Source: Desulfosporosinus orientis DSM 765 (lineage in GTDB: Bacteria; Bacillota; Desulfitobacteriia; Desulfitobacteriales; Desulfitobacteriaceae). Taken from it: a stretch of 64,000 nt of DNA. The stretch covers positions 2,158,001-2,222,000 of the forward strand of contig NC_016584.1 of the NCBI RefSeq assembly GCF_000235605.1. The letters are read 5' to 3'. The notes beneath the pieces are model-generated. The model made no database searches, was not told the DNA's origin, and saw only the letters and a program-made list of their open reading frames with translations. Position 1 is the stretch's first letter; each line of letters begins with the position of its first letter. Of this stretch, positions 26,519 through 33,796 are shown piece after piece. The position numbers were made by a program, and so were the translations under genes.

Positions 26519-27259
26519 TTGAGAAAGTATTTATGTAAGAAAGATCAACATGATGAAAGAGATTACCTTTATGCCAGACTGCCAATAAGAAAAGATCTCC
26601 CCAGTGAGATAGACTTACGAAGCGGCTGCTCTCCCGTTGTCGATCAAGGAGAGCTAGGGTCTTGTACTGCTAACGCTATTGGGTCCGGTTTGCGTGAATA
26701 CTTGGAGATAAAAAATATGCAAACCAATGTGCCCTTATCCAGGCTTTTTCTTTATTATCACGAAAGACTGCTAGAGGGCACAGTGGATGAAGATTCCGGG
26801 GCGGAAATTCGTGATGGGATAAAAGTATTAAAAAAGCTGGGTATCTGTTCAGAAGCCTTATGGCCATATGAAGTAAGTCAATTTACCGTTGCCCCTTCCG
26901 CTGAAGCGGAAACGGAAGCCGGGAGGTTTAAGATTGACAGCTACCAAAGACTTCGCACGATTTACGATGTTCAGAGATGTCTGGCGGAAGGGTATCCCGT
27001 TGTGATGGGGATGTCTGTTTATGAATCCTTTGAATCAGACAGGGTTGCCCAATCAGGAATTGTTCCTAGCCCCAGGGCAGGGGAAGAAGTTCTTGGCGGG
27101 CATGCCATGCTCATCGTGGGATATAAAAAAATGGGGCTAAGGCAATGCTTTATCGTCCGCAATTCATGGGGAGAAAGCTGGGGTGATAAGGGGTATTGCT
27201 ATATTCCTGCTAAATTTATTAACAATGGAATTATATTTGATCTGTGGACTGCTCGTTAG
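26519..27259 (+). CDS. Papain-like (C1 family) cysteine peptidase
   Basis: A 246-aa peptidase without signal peptide or propeptide. The catalytic residues are visible: oxyanion Gln43 and Cys49 in DQGELGSCTA, His195 in GGHAMLIVGY and Asn215 in RNSWGESWG. Bacterial C1 proteins of this compact form are found in clostridia and methanogens; a role inside the cell or on the spore is possible because two sporulation-type mini-proteins follow. It begins with TTG after GGAAGGGG. Confidence 0.85.
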   Translation: MRKYLCKKDQHDERDYLYARLPIRKDLPSEIDLRSGCSPVVDQGELGSCTANAIGSGLREYLEIKNMQTNVPLSRLFLYYHERLLEGTVDEDSGAEIRDGIKVLKKLGICSEALWPYEVSQFTVAPSAEAETEAGRFKIDSYQRLRTIYDVQRCLAEGYPVVMGMSVYESFESDRVAQSGIVPSPRAGEEVLGGHAMLIVGYKKMGLRQCFIVRNSWGESWGDKGYCYIPAKFINNGIIFDLWTAR

Positions 27260-27360
27260 CAGGAATGTATTATTAAGCCTTGGCAGTAAACAAAAAGATA
27301 TGATGCTGCATAAACTGGAATTGGAAATAAATAACAAAATTAGAAGGAGGTAGTAATAGT

Positions 27361-27462
27361 ATGTATGGATATGGTGGTGCTTGTGGCGGTGGCTACGGAT
27401 TAGGAGCAGGAATTATTGCCATCGCAATTCTTATTCTAATTGCTCTGGGTGTAATTTTTTAA
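27361..27462 (+). CDS. YjcZ-type glycine-rich mini membrane protein, 33 aa
   Basis: A 33-residue peptide with a Gly/Tyr-rich head (MYGYGGACGGGYGLGAG) and a hydrophobic tail of Ile/Leu/Ala. This is the make-up of YjcZ-family sporulation proteins of Bacilli and Clostridia. AAGGAGGTAG precedes the ATG. A second, related peptide follows 36 bp later. Confidence 0.8.
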   Translation: MYGYGGACGGGYGLGAGIIAIAILILIALGVIF

Positions 27463-27498
27463 TTAAATGAAAAAATCTAAGATAGGGAGGAATGAATG

Positions 27499-27609
27499 AT
27501 GGCTTTCGGAGCAGGTGTAGCTGGTGAAGGTGGTTATGGTTTGGGTGCCGGAATCGCAATCGTAGTGGTAATTATCTTGTTATTGATTGCTATGGGGATC
27601 GTCTTCTAA
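27499..27609 (+). CDS. YjcZ-type glycine-rich mini membrane protein, 36 aa
   Basis: A 36-residue peptide (MAFGAGVAGEGGYGLGAG, then a Val/Ile/Leu tail ending in MGIVF), closely similar to the preceding one. The ATG at 27499 is eight bases from GGGAGG; an ATG three bases earlier is also possible. Function is unknown; the family is linked to sporulation. A hairpin terminator follows. Confidence 0.78.
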   Translation: MAFGAGVAGEGGYGLGAGIAIVVVIILLLIAMGIVF

Positions 27610-27640
27610 TATCAGTTTTAATAAACGGCATTACCGAAGC

Positions 27641-27672
27641 AACTCTCAGCGCCAAAAGCTGAGAGTTACTTT
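27641..27672. terminator. Terminator between convergent genes
   Basis: AACTCTCAGC / GCTGAGAGTT stem with a 7-nt loop, followed by ACTTTTTG on the plus strand. Confidence 0.8.
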
Positions 27673-27676
27673 TTGT

Positions 27677-29200
27677 TCATATGATTTCTAGAACAAGGTT
27701 TGATTTGGGTAAGCTCACTGTCATAGTTGTTCCTGATGGGGAAGTGTCGGAAACCCAGATTTTGCCTCTATGCATTTGGATAATTTGATAACAGATGGAT
27801 AGGCCTAAGCCGGCACCATCGTCTTTAGTTGTATAAAAAGGATCAAAAACATGGGGCAAATCCTGAGGATTAATACCTGATCCGGAATCAATAAAATGAA
27901 CGTCGATGGTATCCTTACAATCAACGGATTGGATGATTAGCTTTCCTCCGCCATGCATTGCCTGAATAGAGTTCAATATCAAATTGACAAAGACTTGTTT
28001 TATACGATCCATGTCAATGTTTAGCATAGGAAGGCCGGGTTCAAACTTCTTCTCAAGCTCTATTTTGTTTTGTCTTAACATTGGATAAGTAAAGGTAAGA
28101 ACGGATTCTAATAAACTATTCAGATTAACAGGGCTGACAATGGGTTTACTGGGACGACCAAAGTCTAAGAGCTCTTTGATGACTCGATTTCCTCGGTCTA
28201 CTTGTTCACAAATAACCTGGGTATATTCTTGCAAATCTGGTTGACTTTTAAATTCTCCTTCCATGACTTGAACGGTGGCTTTAACAATGCCTAGAGGATT
28301 TCTTAATTCATGGGCAATTCCGGTGACAAGACGACCAAGAGCTACCAGTCTTTCAGAGCGCATTAATTCTTCTTCTAAGCGTTTCTTCTCTTTCAGATTA
28401 TCCGCCATAGTATTAATGGCTTGGACTACTTCCCCAATTTCCCCCGGTAAAGAAGGAAGTCTTTTTTCACTATCTTCCTGCATACTTAGAATCCCGTTTT
28501 TGATAATTTGCACCTCGTTAGCCAAGTTATGAATCACATAAAGTGCAGCTCCAAGACCAAGAATTAATCCCAAAAGAGTTAAGCAGCGGGCAATGATGCT
28601 GAATTGCCGGCTCTGGGCAAAAACAGGATGAACCTGTTCGTCTGCCCAGGCAATGGCAACAAGCCGTTCACCTTCCACGACAGGCATTAAATATTCAAAT
28701 GTTTGGTTGCCAAGGGAACCGGTAATACGGGAAAGGGGTTTTTTGGTAGCATTCACCGCCACTAATCCTGAGGAAGCTTCGTCTAAAACCCGATTTTCTC
28801 TTGCTTTGATTTCTTCAGGGGTTTGAGGCCGGTATTGATGGAGAAATCCGTAAACGAAAAGGTCATTTGTTTCGGGAATGTAGAGTCCCAGCCGTACTCC
28901 CGGGTTGGCATCAGCTAGTGGTTTGGCGACTTCGAAGGCATTGGCAATGAGACGGGTATCCTCTGGAGTAAGAGGAGAGTGGAATTCTGCATTCCAGCGC
29001 TGAAGTGATTCGTTTAACCCCTGAATGGTAGCGTTGACCATGGTTCCCAATCGTTCTTCTTTGGTTTTTAGAAGCATTTCATCTTTAACACCTGAGAAGA
29101 AGATATCATAGACCATCACCAATATGGGAATTAGCATGATGGCAGAAAATGTGACCATGATTTGAGTTGCAAAGGATGTATTCTTTAAAATTCTCAACAT
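27677..29200 (-). CDS. Membrane sensor histidine kinase (NtrB/ZraS-like)
   Basis: A 507-aa kinase. The N-terminal membrane segment (about 13-33), an extracytoplasmic sensor of about 150 residues and a second membrane segment (about 200-222) are followed by a HAMP-like linker, the phospho-acceptor box IAHELRNPLG, and ATP-binding motifs NLILNSIQAM, DSGSGI and GAGLGLS. This arrangement accompanies sigma-54 response regulators. Its partner is encoded at 30376-31722 on the same strand, separated by an oppositely directed small operon. AGGGGG precedes the ATG. Confidence 0.88.
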   Translation of the reverse strand: MLRILKNTSFATQIMVTFSAIMLIPILVMVYDIFFSGVKDEMLLKTKEERLGTMVNATIQGLNESLQRWNAEFHSPLTPEDTRLIANAFEVAKPLADANPGVRLGLYIPETNDLFVYGFLHQYRPQTPEEIKARENRVLDEASSGLVAVNATKKPLSRITGSLGNQTFEYLMPVVEGERLVAIAWADEQVHPVFAQSRQFSIIARCLTLLGLILGLGAALYVIHNLANEVQIIKNGILSMQEDSEKRLPSLPGEIGEVVQAINTMADNLKEKKRLEEELMRSERLVALGRLVTGIAHELRNPLGIVKATVQVMEGEFKSQPDLQEYTQVICEQVDRGNRVIKELLDFGRPSKPIVSPVNLNSLLESVLTFTYPMLRQNKIELEKKFEPGLPMLNIDMDRIKQVFVNLILNSIQAMHGGGKLIIQSVDCKDTIDVHFIDSGSGINPQDLPHVFDPFYTTKDDGAGLGLSICYQIIQMHRGKIWVSDTSPSGTTMTVSLPKSNLVLEII

Positions 29201-29216
29201 AAATAATACCCCCTAA

Positions 29217-29243
29217 GCGTGTGAATTCAGACAATTCACACGC
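29217..29243. promoter_or_regulatory. 11-bp inverted repeat, candidate enhancer site for the sigma-54 activator
   Basis: GCGTGTGAATT-CAGAC-AATTCACACGC is perfect and lies about 160 bp upstream of the -24 box at 29404, a normal distance for an NtrC-type enhancer. It is also immediately upstream of the kinase gene, so it could serve both directions. Confidence 0.6.
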
Positions 29244-29401
29244 AGCTGTCTAATAACAAACAAGAGGAAACGGGTGTTAGGAAGGGCTTAGATTCAAGGA
29301 TTTGCCGGGTTCTTATTGGCGATAAAATACGGCCCAGGTGTGTGGGCGGCAGATTCACTGTCTGAAAACATACAAAACCATCAAAAAAAGGCCTAAAAAT
29401 A

Positions 29402-29418
29402 TTGGCACAAAAATTGCA
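29402..29418 (+). promoter_or_regulatory. Sigma-54 (-24/-12) promoter
   Basis: TTGGCAC-AAAAA-TTGCA has the invariant GG (29404-29405) and GC (29416-29417) with exactly 10 bp between. It drives the three small genes at 29480-30362. Confidence 0.8.
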
Positions 29419-29479
29419 CTGAATATCTTGTGTATTTAAATAATAGAGCGAATAAGTTCTAGGTTTGGGGGGCAATTTG

Positions 29480-29611
29480 ATGACCATGGATCAATTCAGT
29501 GAGTGGGTTCAAAGTGTTTTTGATTCCTGCAATATTCATAATGAGCTTGAAACGAGGGAACTAATCATAGAGGTCATGAGAAAATTCCATTCCTTATACA
29601 AAAGTATTTGA
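29480..29611 (+). CDS. Unknown 43-aa protein, first gene of sigma-54 operon
   Basis: The ATG lies after TTGGGGGG and opens a 43-residue amphipathic, helical protein (MTMDQFSEWVQSVFDSC). I recognise no family. It is the first frame downstream of the -24/-12 promoter and is followed by the 203-aa gene. Confidence 0.6.
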   Translation: MTMDQFSEWVQSVFDSCNIHNELETRELIIEVMRKFHSLYKSI

Positions 29612-29652
29612 TAATTTGGCAGCTTACTTAAACTATGAAAGGTGGAATCGGC

Positions 29653-30264
29653 GTGAGAAGTGTCGTGTTGAATGAATATTCAAATTCAAGTGTGAAAATG
29701 ATCCGGGAATCTGGAGATCAATCCAGCCCTATTTGGTTATTAGTGAATTCTAGGTATCCCAATGATGTCTTCGACATTTGGACGCCAATATTATATGAGA
29801 TTCAAGATCGGGTATATCGTAAGCTGCATGGGAGAATTGATAGGGGAAGAATCTATATCATGTATGCTTCCAGCAATATTGGCAGAGTTTCCATTCCCTC
29901 AAAACCTTTGCCTGCAGAAGCTGCAACGGAAATTGTTGAATTAAGAAAAAGCGTGCTCCAACACCAGCCTAAACTGCTGATTACCTTTGGGACGATTACG
30001 AACGAGTTAGTACGGCGTGTCTTTGATCAGCAGGCAGAGGATGGTCCCAACTACTGGAAGACTACAAACCTGGAAGATGAATTCCAACGATCCATCATGA
30101 ATTTTGATATTAACCGAACCAATTGGATACCTCTGATTCGCAAGGTAAAGGGCAGGAAAAGCCTGCAAGATTGGGAAGAAAGTGAACGTTATTTTCGTGA
30201 GGCGGCAATAAATATTGCTGATAAAATAATCGAACACAAAGATAGTCTAAATCTTTGGATTTAA
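29653..30264 (+). CDS. Unknown 203-aa protein, possible uracil-DNA-glycosylase-like fold
   Basis: No confident family. The N-terminal PIWLLVNSRYPND and the middle PKLLITFGTITNELVRRV resemble the strand/helix pattern of the UDG superfamily, but the catalytic motifs are not clear. The start is GTG at 29653, seven bases after AAAGGTGG; an ATG at 29635 lacks a ribosome site. Being in a sigma-54 operon controlled by the flanking two-component system suggests a signal-induced role. Confidence 0.55.
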   Translation: MRSVVLNEYSNSSVKMIRESGDQSSPIWLLVNSRYPNDVFDIWTPILYEIQDRVYRKLHGRIDRGRIYIMYASSNIGRVSIPSKPLPAEAATEIVELRKSVLQHQPKLLITFGTITNELVRRVFDQQAEDGPNYWKTTNLEDEFQRSIMNFDINRTNWIPLIRKVKGRKSLQDWEESERYFREAAINIADKIIEHKDSLNLWI

Positions 30265-30281
30265 AAGAAGGGGTGATTTAA

Positions 30282-30362
30282 ATGAAATGCTTTTGGGATT
30301 TTCTGGTTTTCTTTGGTCATTGGCTTTGGCACACGGATGATTTAACACTGGAGGAAAGCTAA
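30282..30362 (+). CDS. Unknown 26-aa aromatic-rich peptide
   Basis: AGGGGTGA precedes an ATG that opens 26 codons: MKCFWDFLVFFGHWLWHTDD followed by a short acidic tail. Four Trp and five Phe make it strongly amphipathic or membrane-active. It lies 17 bp after the 203-aa gene and ends 13 bp before the convergent response regulator gene. Good ribosome site and operon position support it as real. Confidence 0.5.
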   Translation: MKCFWDFLVFFGHWLWHTDDLTLEES

Positions 30363-30375
30363 TTAACGGTTCTTG

Positions 30376-31722
30376 TCATAACTTAATTTGGTACTTCTGA
30401 GCCCTATATAAAAGTGCAGACCTAGTTAGCCCTAAAAGTTGAGCCGCTTTGGTTTGATTGCCGGTACTTTTTTCAAGTGCTTTAAGAATCAACTCTTTCT
30501 CCACATTATCAAAGGAGATGCCCTGATCAGGAAAGTTGAGAATCAAACCTTGAGCGGCAGTGTTTTCTTTCTTTTGAATTTCATTCGGTAAATGATGGAC
30601 TTTAATGTCATTACCTTGAGATAGGATAATAGCTCGTTCAATAACGTTCTGTAACTCACGGATATTCCCCGGCCACTCGTAGGTCATTAACTTTTCCATT
30701 GTTTCGGGAGAAATCAGCTGTTCTTGAGAAGGGTTGAATTTTTGCAGGAAGTGCATGGTCAGCAAAGGGATGTCTTCTATTCTCTGCCTTAAGGGAGGGA
30801 CATGAATCGGCAATACATTTAAGCGATAATACAGGTCCTCGCGAAACGTCCCTTTTTTGACACAATCTAAAGGATCTCGATTGGTAGCCGCAATGACCCG
30901 GACGTCGATTTTAATACTTTCGGTGCCTCCGACCCTCTCAAACTGCCGGTCTTGAAGTACCCGCAGCAATTTTACCTGCATCGACGGCGGCATTTCCGTG
31001 ACCTCATCCAGGAATAAGGTTCCTTTATCCGCCAATTCAAAACGACCGATTTTCCGAACCACGGCACCGGTGAAAGCACCTTTTTCATGACCAAATAACT
31101 CACTTTCCAATAATGACTCCGGCAGTGCTGCGCAATTAATGGGCACAAATGGTTTGTCCCTGCGGTAGCTCAGGTTGTGAATGGAAAGAGCCGTAACTTC
31201 TTTACCTGTCCCGCTTTCACCGGTAATTAATACCGTAGCATTGCTGTCGGCTACTTTTTCCACAAGAGTGTTAACATCCTGAATGGCAGGACTATTGCCT
31301 AAAATCCGCCCATGTTGTTTGTTTAGTTCAGATCGTAAAAAAACCACTTCTTCCCGTAAACGACTAACCATTAAAGCTTGTTTGATGATTATTTTAAGTT
31401 CGTTAAGATCAAAGGGTTTGGTGATATAGTCCGTAGCCCCCAATTTCATAGCTTCGATGGCTGTATCAATAGAACCATGGGCCGTAATAATGATCACCGG
31501 CAGTTTGGGAATAAGATCTCTGGCTTTAACCAATAGTTCTAATCCATCCATGCCAGGCATTTTTAGATCAAGAATTACTAAGGACGGTGTTTCATTCTGA
31601 ATGAGTTCCAGACCTTTTTTGCCTTGAGTAGTCGTCAGCACCTGATAACCCTCCTGACGGAGGCCTTTATCAAGAGCCCAACATAGATGTTCCTCATCGT
31701 CGATCACAAGCAACTTATTCAC
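30376..31722 (-). CDS. Sigma-54-dependent response regulator (NtrC family)
   Basis: A 448-aa activator. The receiver domain has Asp52 in VILDLKMPG; the AAA+ domain carries Walker A GESGTGKE, the sigma-54 contact loop GAFTGA and FLDEVTEM; a Fis-type helix-turn-helix ends the protein (NQTKAAQLLGLTRSALLYR). The GTG at 31722 is best spaced from AAAGGAAG. With the kinase at 27677-29200 it forms a two-component system whose obvious target is the -24/-12 promoter lying between them. Confidence 0.9.
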   Translation of the reverse strand: MNKLLVIDDEEHLCWALDKGLRQEGYQVLTTTQGKKGLELIQNETPSLVILDLKMPGMDGLELLVKARDLIPKLPVIIITAHGSIDTAIEAMKLGATDYITKPFDLNELKIIIKQALMVSRLREEVVFLRSELNKQHGRILGNSPAIQDVNTLVEKVADSNATVLITGESGTGKEVTALSIHNLSYRRDKPFVPINCAALPESLLESELFGHEKGAFTGAVVRKIGRFELADKGTLFLDEVTEMPPSMQVKLLRVLQDRQFERVGGTESIKIDVRVIAATNRDPLDCVKKGTFREDLYYRLNVLPIHVPPLRQRIEDIPLLTMHFLQKFNPSQEQLISPETMEKLMTYEWPGNIRELQNVIERAIILSQGNDIKVHHLPNEIQKKENTAAQGLILNFPDQGISFDNVEKELILKALEKSTGNQTKAAQLLGLTRSALLYRAQKYQIKL

Positions 31723-32068
31723 GTAAAACACTTCCTTTAGGTTTCCATGTGACTATACTCACAATTAAAGTATCATTACTGACATTCACTGTCTACAGGA
31801 AATCAATATCTTCATAATCAGGATACGTAATTACGAAATTTAAGTCCCGGGATTCGAAATATTTAAACCTAACAACTGACATGGTTAATATAAGCATGAG
31901 ACTAAAGGTAAACTGTACCTTATAGTTTGGATCACAGCTGCTTTTCTGTGTCCATTCTGGAGGGTACAGTTTACCCCTTTCTTTATGTTTTTTCTGGAAT
32001 TACATCGAGCTATTAAGGTGATACTAATTGTCAGGCGATGATATCGAAATTTAGGAGGGGGCATAAGA
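31723..32068. other. Intergenic region with structured leader before the ABC exporter
   Basis: About 345 bp with no gene. At 31907-31985 a perfect 13-bp pair of arms (GGTAAACTGTACC / GGTACAGTTTACC) encloses a smaller stem (GGATCACAG / CTGTGTCC) and is followed by CCCTTTCTTT. This looks like a conditional terminator or leader RNA for the exporter operon. The rest is AT-rich with nothing I can name. Confidence 0.5.
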
Positions 32069-33796
32069 GTGCTGAAATTATTTAAGTATTTAAAACCCTA
32101 TTCAGCAATGCTTGCCGGTGCATTGGTTCTGATCTTTATACAGACCTTAGGAGATTTGTACCTGCCGACCTTAATGTCGGATATTATTAATGATGGAGTT
32201 ATGAAAGGTGATACAAAGAAGATTATGAGTATTGGAGGATATATGCTCTTGGTTGCCGCCGGAGGGGCTCTGAGTTCTATATTAGCCAGTTTCTTTTCAT
32301 CCCGATCAGCGGTGGGCTTGGGTACGATCTTGCGCAGCAAAGTGTTTAGAGTAGTTGAGAGTTATTCCCTCCACGAATTTGATAAAATCGGAACCGCAAC
32401 TCTCATAACCCGAACCACTAATGATATTAACCAGATTCAGATGGTCACCGTCATGATTTTGCGCATGATGGTCAGTGCTCCTATGATGGCCATCGGAGGT
32501 GTTATTATGGCTTTACAGGAAGACAAAGAACTTACCTGGGTCCTGGCTGTCGCTATACCTATACTGGCTGTTGTTATTGCTTTAATTGCTTCGAGAATGA
32601 TACCCCTATTTCGCTTAGTACAAGTGAAAATTGATAAGATTAATCTTGTTCTGCGGGAGAAACTTACAGGAATTCGCGTGATTCGTGCTTTTAATACCGT
32701 AGATTTTGAGATGAAACGATTTGATGAAGCAAATGTTGATCTCACGGATAATTACATAAAAGTCAATAAAATCATGGCTTTTATGATGCCGTCCATTATG
32801 CTGGTTATGAATATGACCTCCTTAGCTGTTCTTTGGTTTGGCGGAATTCGCATCAGCAACGGCAGCATGGATCTGGGGGCTCTTTCGGCGTTTACTCAAT
32901 ATGCTATGCAAATTATGTTTTCCATGCTGATGCTTTCTCTTATGTTTATTATGGTTCCCAGGGCGCAGGCAGCCGCCGTAAGAATTAATGAAGTTTTAGA
33001 TACGGTTCCTGAAATTACTGACCCCAAAGAAACTATAAACTCTTTTGCAGAAAAAGGGCATGTCCAATTTAAAGATGTAACGTTTTCTTACCATGGTGCT
33101 GAAATGCCAGCTTTGCAAAACATATCCTTTAGTGCTCATCCTGGGCAGGTGACAGCGATTATCGGCAGTACGGGTTCCGGTAAATCCACCCTCATTAACT
33201 TAATTCCAAGATTTTATGATGTGGATAAAGGAAGTATTCTAATTGATGGGGTGGATGTACGGGAGATATCTCAGGAAACCTTGCGCCGGAAGATAGGATT
33301 TGTACCTCAAAAAGCCCAGTTATTTTCGGGAACCATCAGTGAGAATATTCGCTTTGGTAATGAAAAAATTACGGATGAAGAAATAAGACATGCTGCAGAC
33401 ATTGCCCAGGCTAGGGAATTTATCGACAATTTTGACGAAGGATTTGAGCATCGCATTACCCAAGGAGGTACGAATGTTTCCGGGGGACAGAAACAACGCC
33501 TTTCCATCGCCCGCGCCTTAGCCCGAAAGCCGGAAGTCTATATTTTTGACGATAGTTTTTCTGCTCTGGATTTTAAAACCGATGCCAAGCTGCGGGCAGC
33601 TCTGAAACGGGAGATTGCCGAAGAAACGGTGATTATTGTTGCCCAGAGAGTAGGGACGGTTATGGATGCGGATAATATTATTGTTTTAGATAAAGGGCAG
33701 ATAGCCGGAATGGGAACCCATAATGAATTGTTAGCCACCTGTGAGGTCTATCGGGAGATCGTTGCATCACAGCTGTCAGAGGAGGAAATTGCATGA
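32069..33796 (+). CDS. Heterodimeric ABC exporter, subunit with degenerate catalytic site
   Basis: A 575-aa half-transporter: six membrane helices then an ATPase domain with Walker A GSTGSGKST, signature VSGGQKQR and Walker B VYIFDDSFSALD. The usual catalytic Glu after Walker B is Asp, marking a non-hydrolysing site, as in TM287-type subunits. GTG start after TAGGAGGGG. It overlaps its partner by 4 bp, so the two should assemble as an asymmetric multidrug or lipid exporter. Confidence 0.88.
   Translation: MLKLFKYLKPYSAMLAGALVLIFIQTLGDLYLPTLMSDIINDGVMKGDTKKIMSIGGYMLLVAAGGALSSILASFFSSRSAVGLGTILRSKVFRVVESYSLHEFDKIGTATLITRTTNDINQIQMVTVMILRMMVSAPMMAIGGVIMALQEDKELTWVLAVAIPILAVVIALIASRMIPLFRLVQVKIDKINLVLREKLTGIRVIRAFNTVDFEMKRFDEANVDLTDNYIKVNKIMAFMMPSIMLVMNMTSLAVLWFGGIRISNGSMDLGALSAFTQYAMQIMFSMLMLSLMFIMVPRAQAAAVRINEVLDTVPEITDPKETINSFAEKGHVQFKDVTFSYHGAEMPALQNISFSAHPGQVTAIIGSTGSGKSTLINLIPRFYDVDKGSILIDGVDVREISQETLRRKIGFVPQKAQLFSGTISENIRFGNEKITDEEIRHAADIAQAREFIDNFDEGFEHRITQGGTNVSGGQKQRLSIARALARKPEVYIFDDSFSALDFKTDAKLRAALKREIAEETVIIVAQRVGTVMDADNIIVLDKGQIAGMGTHNELLATCEVYREIVASQLSEEEIA

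Noticed and set aside
29236-29487. An 83-codon leftward frame between the kinase and the sigma-54 operon
   Set aside because: It covers the enhancer-like repeat and the -24/-12 promoter and has no ribosome site.
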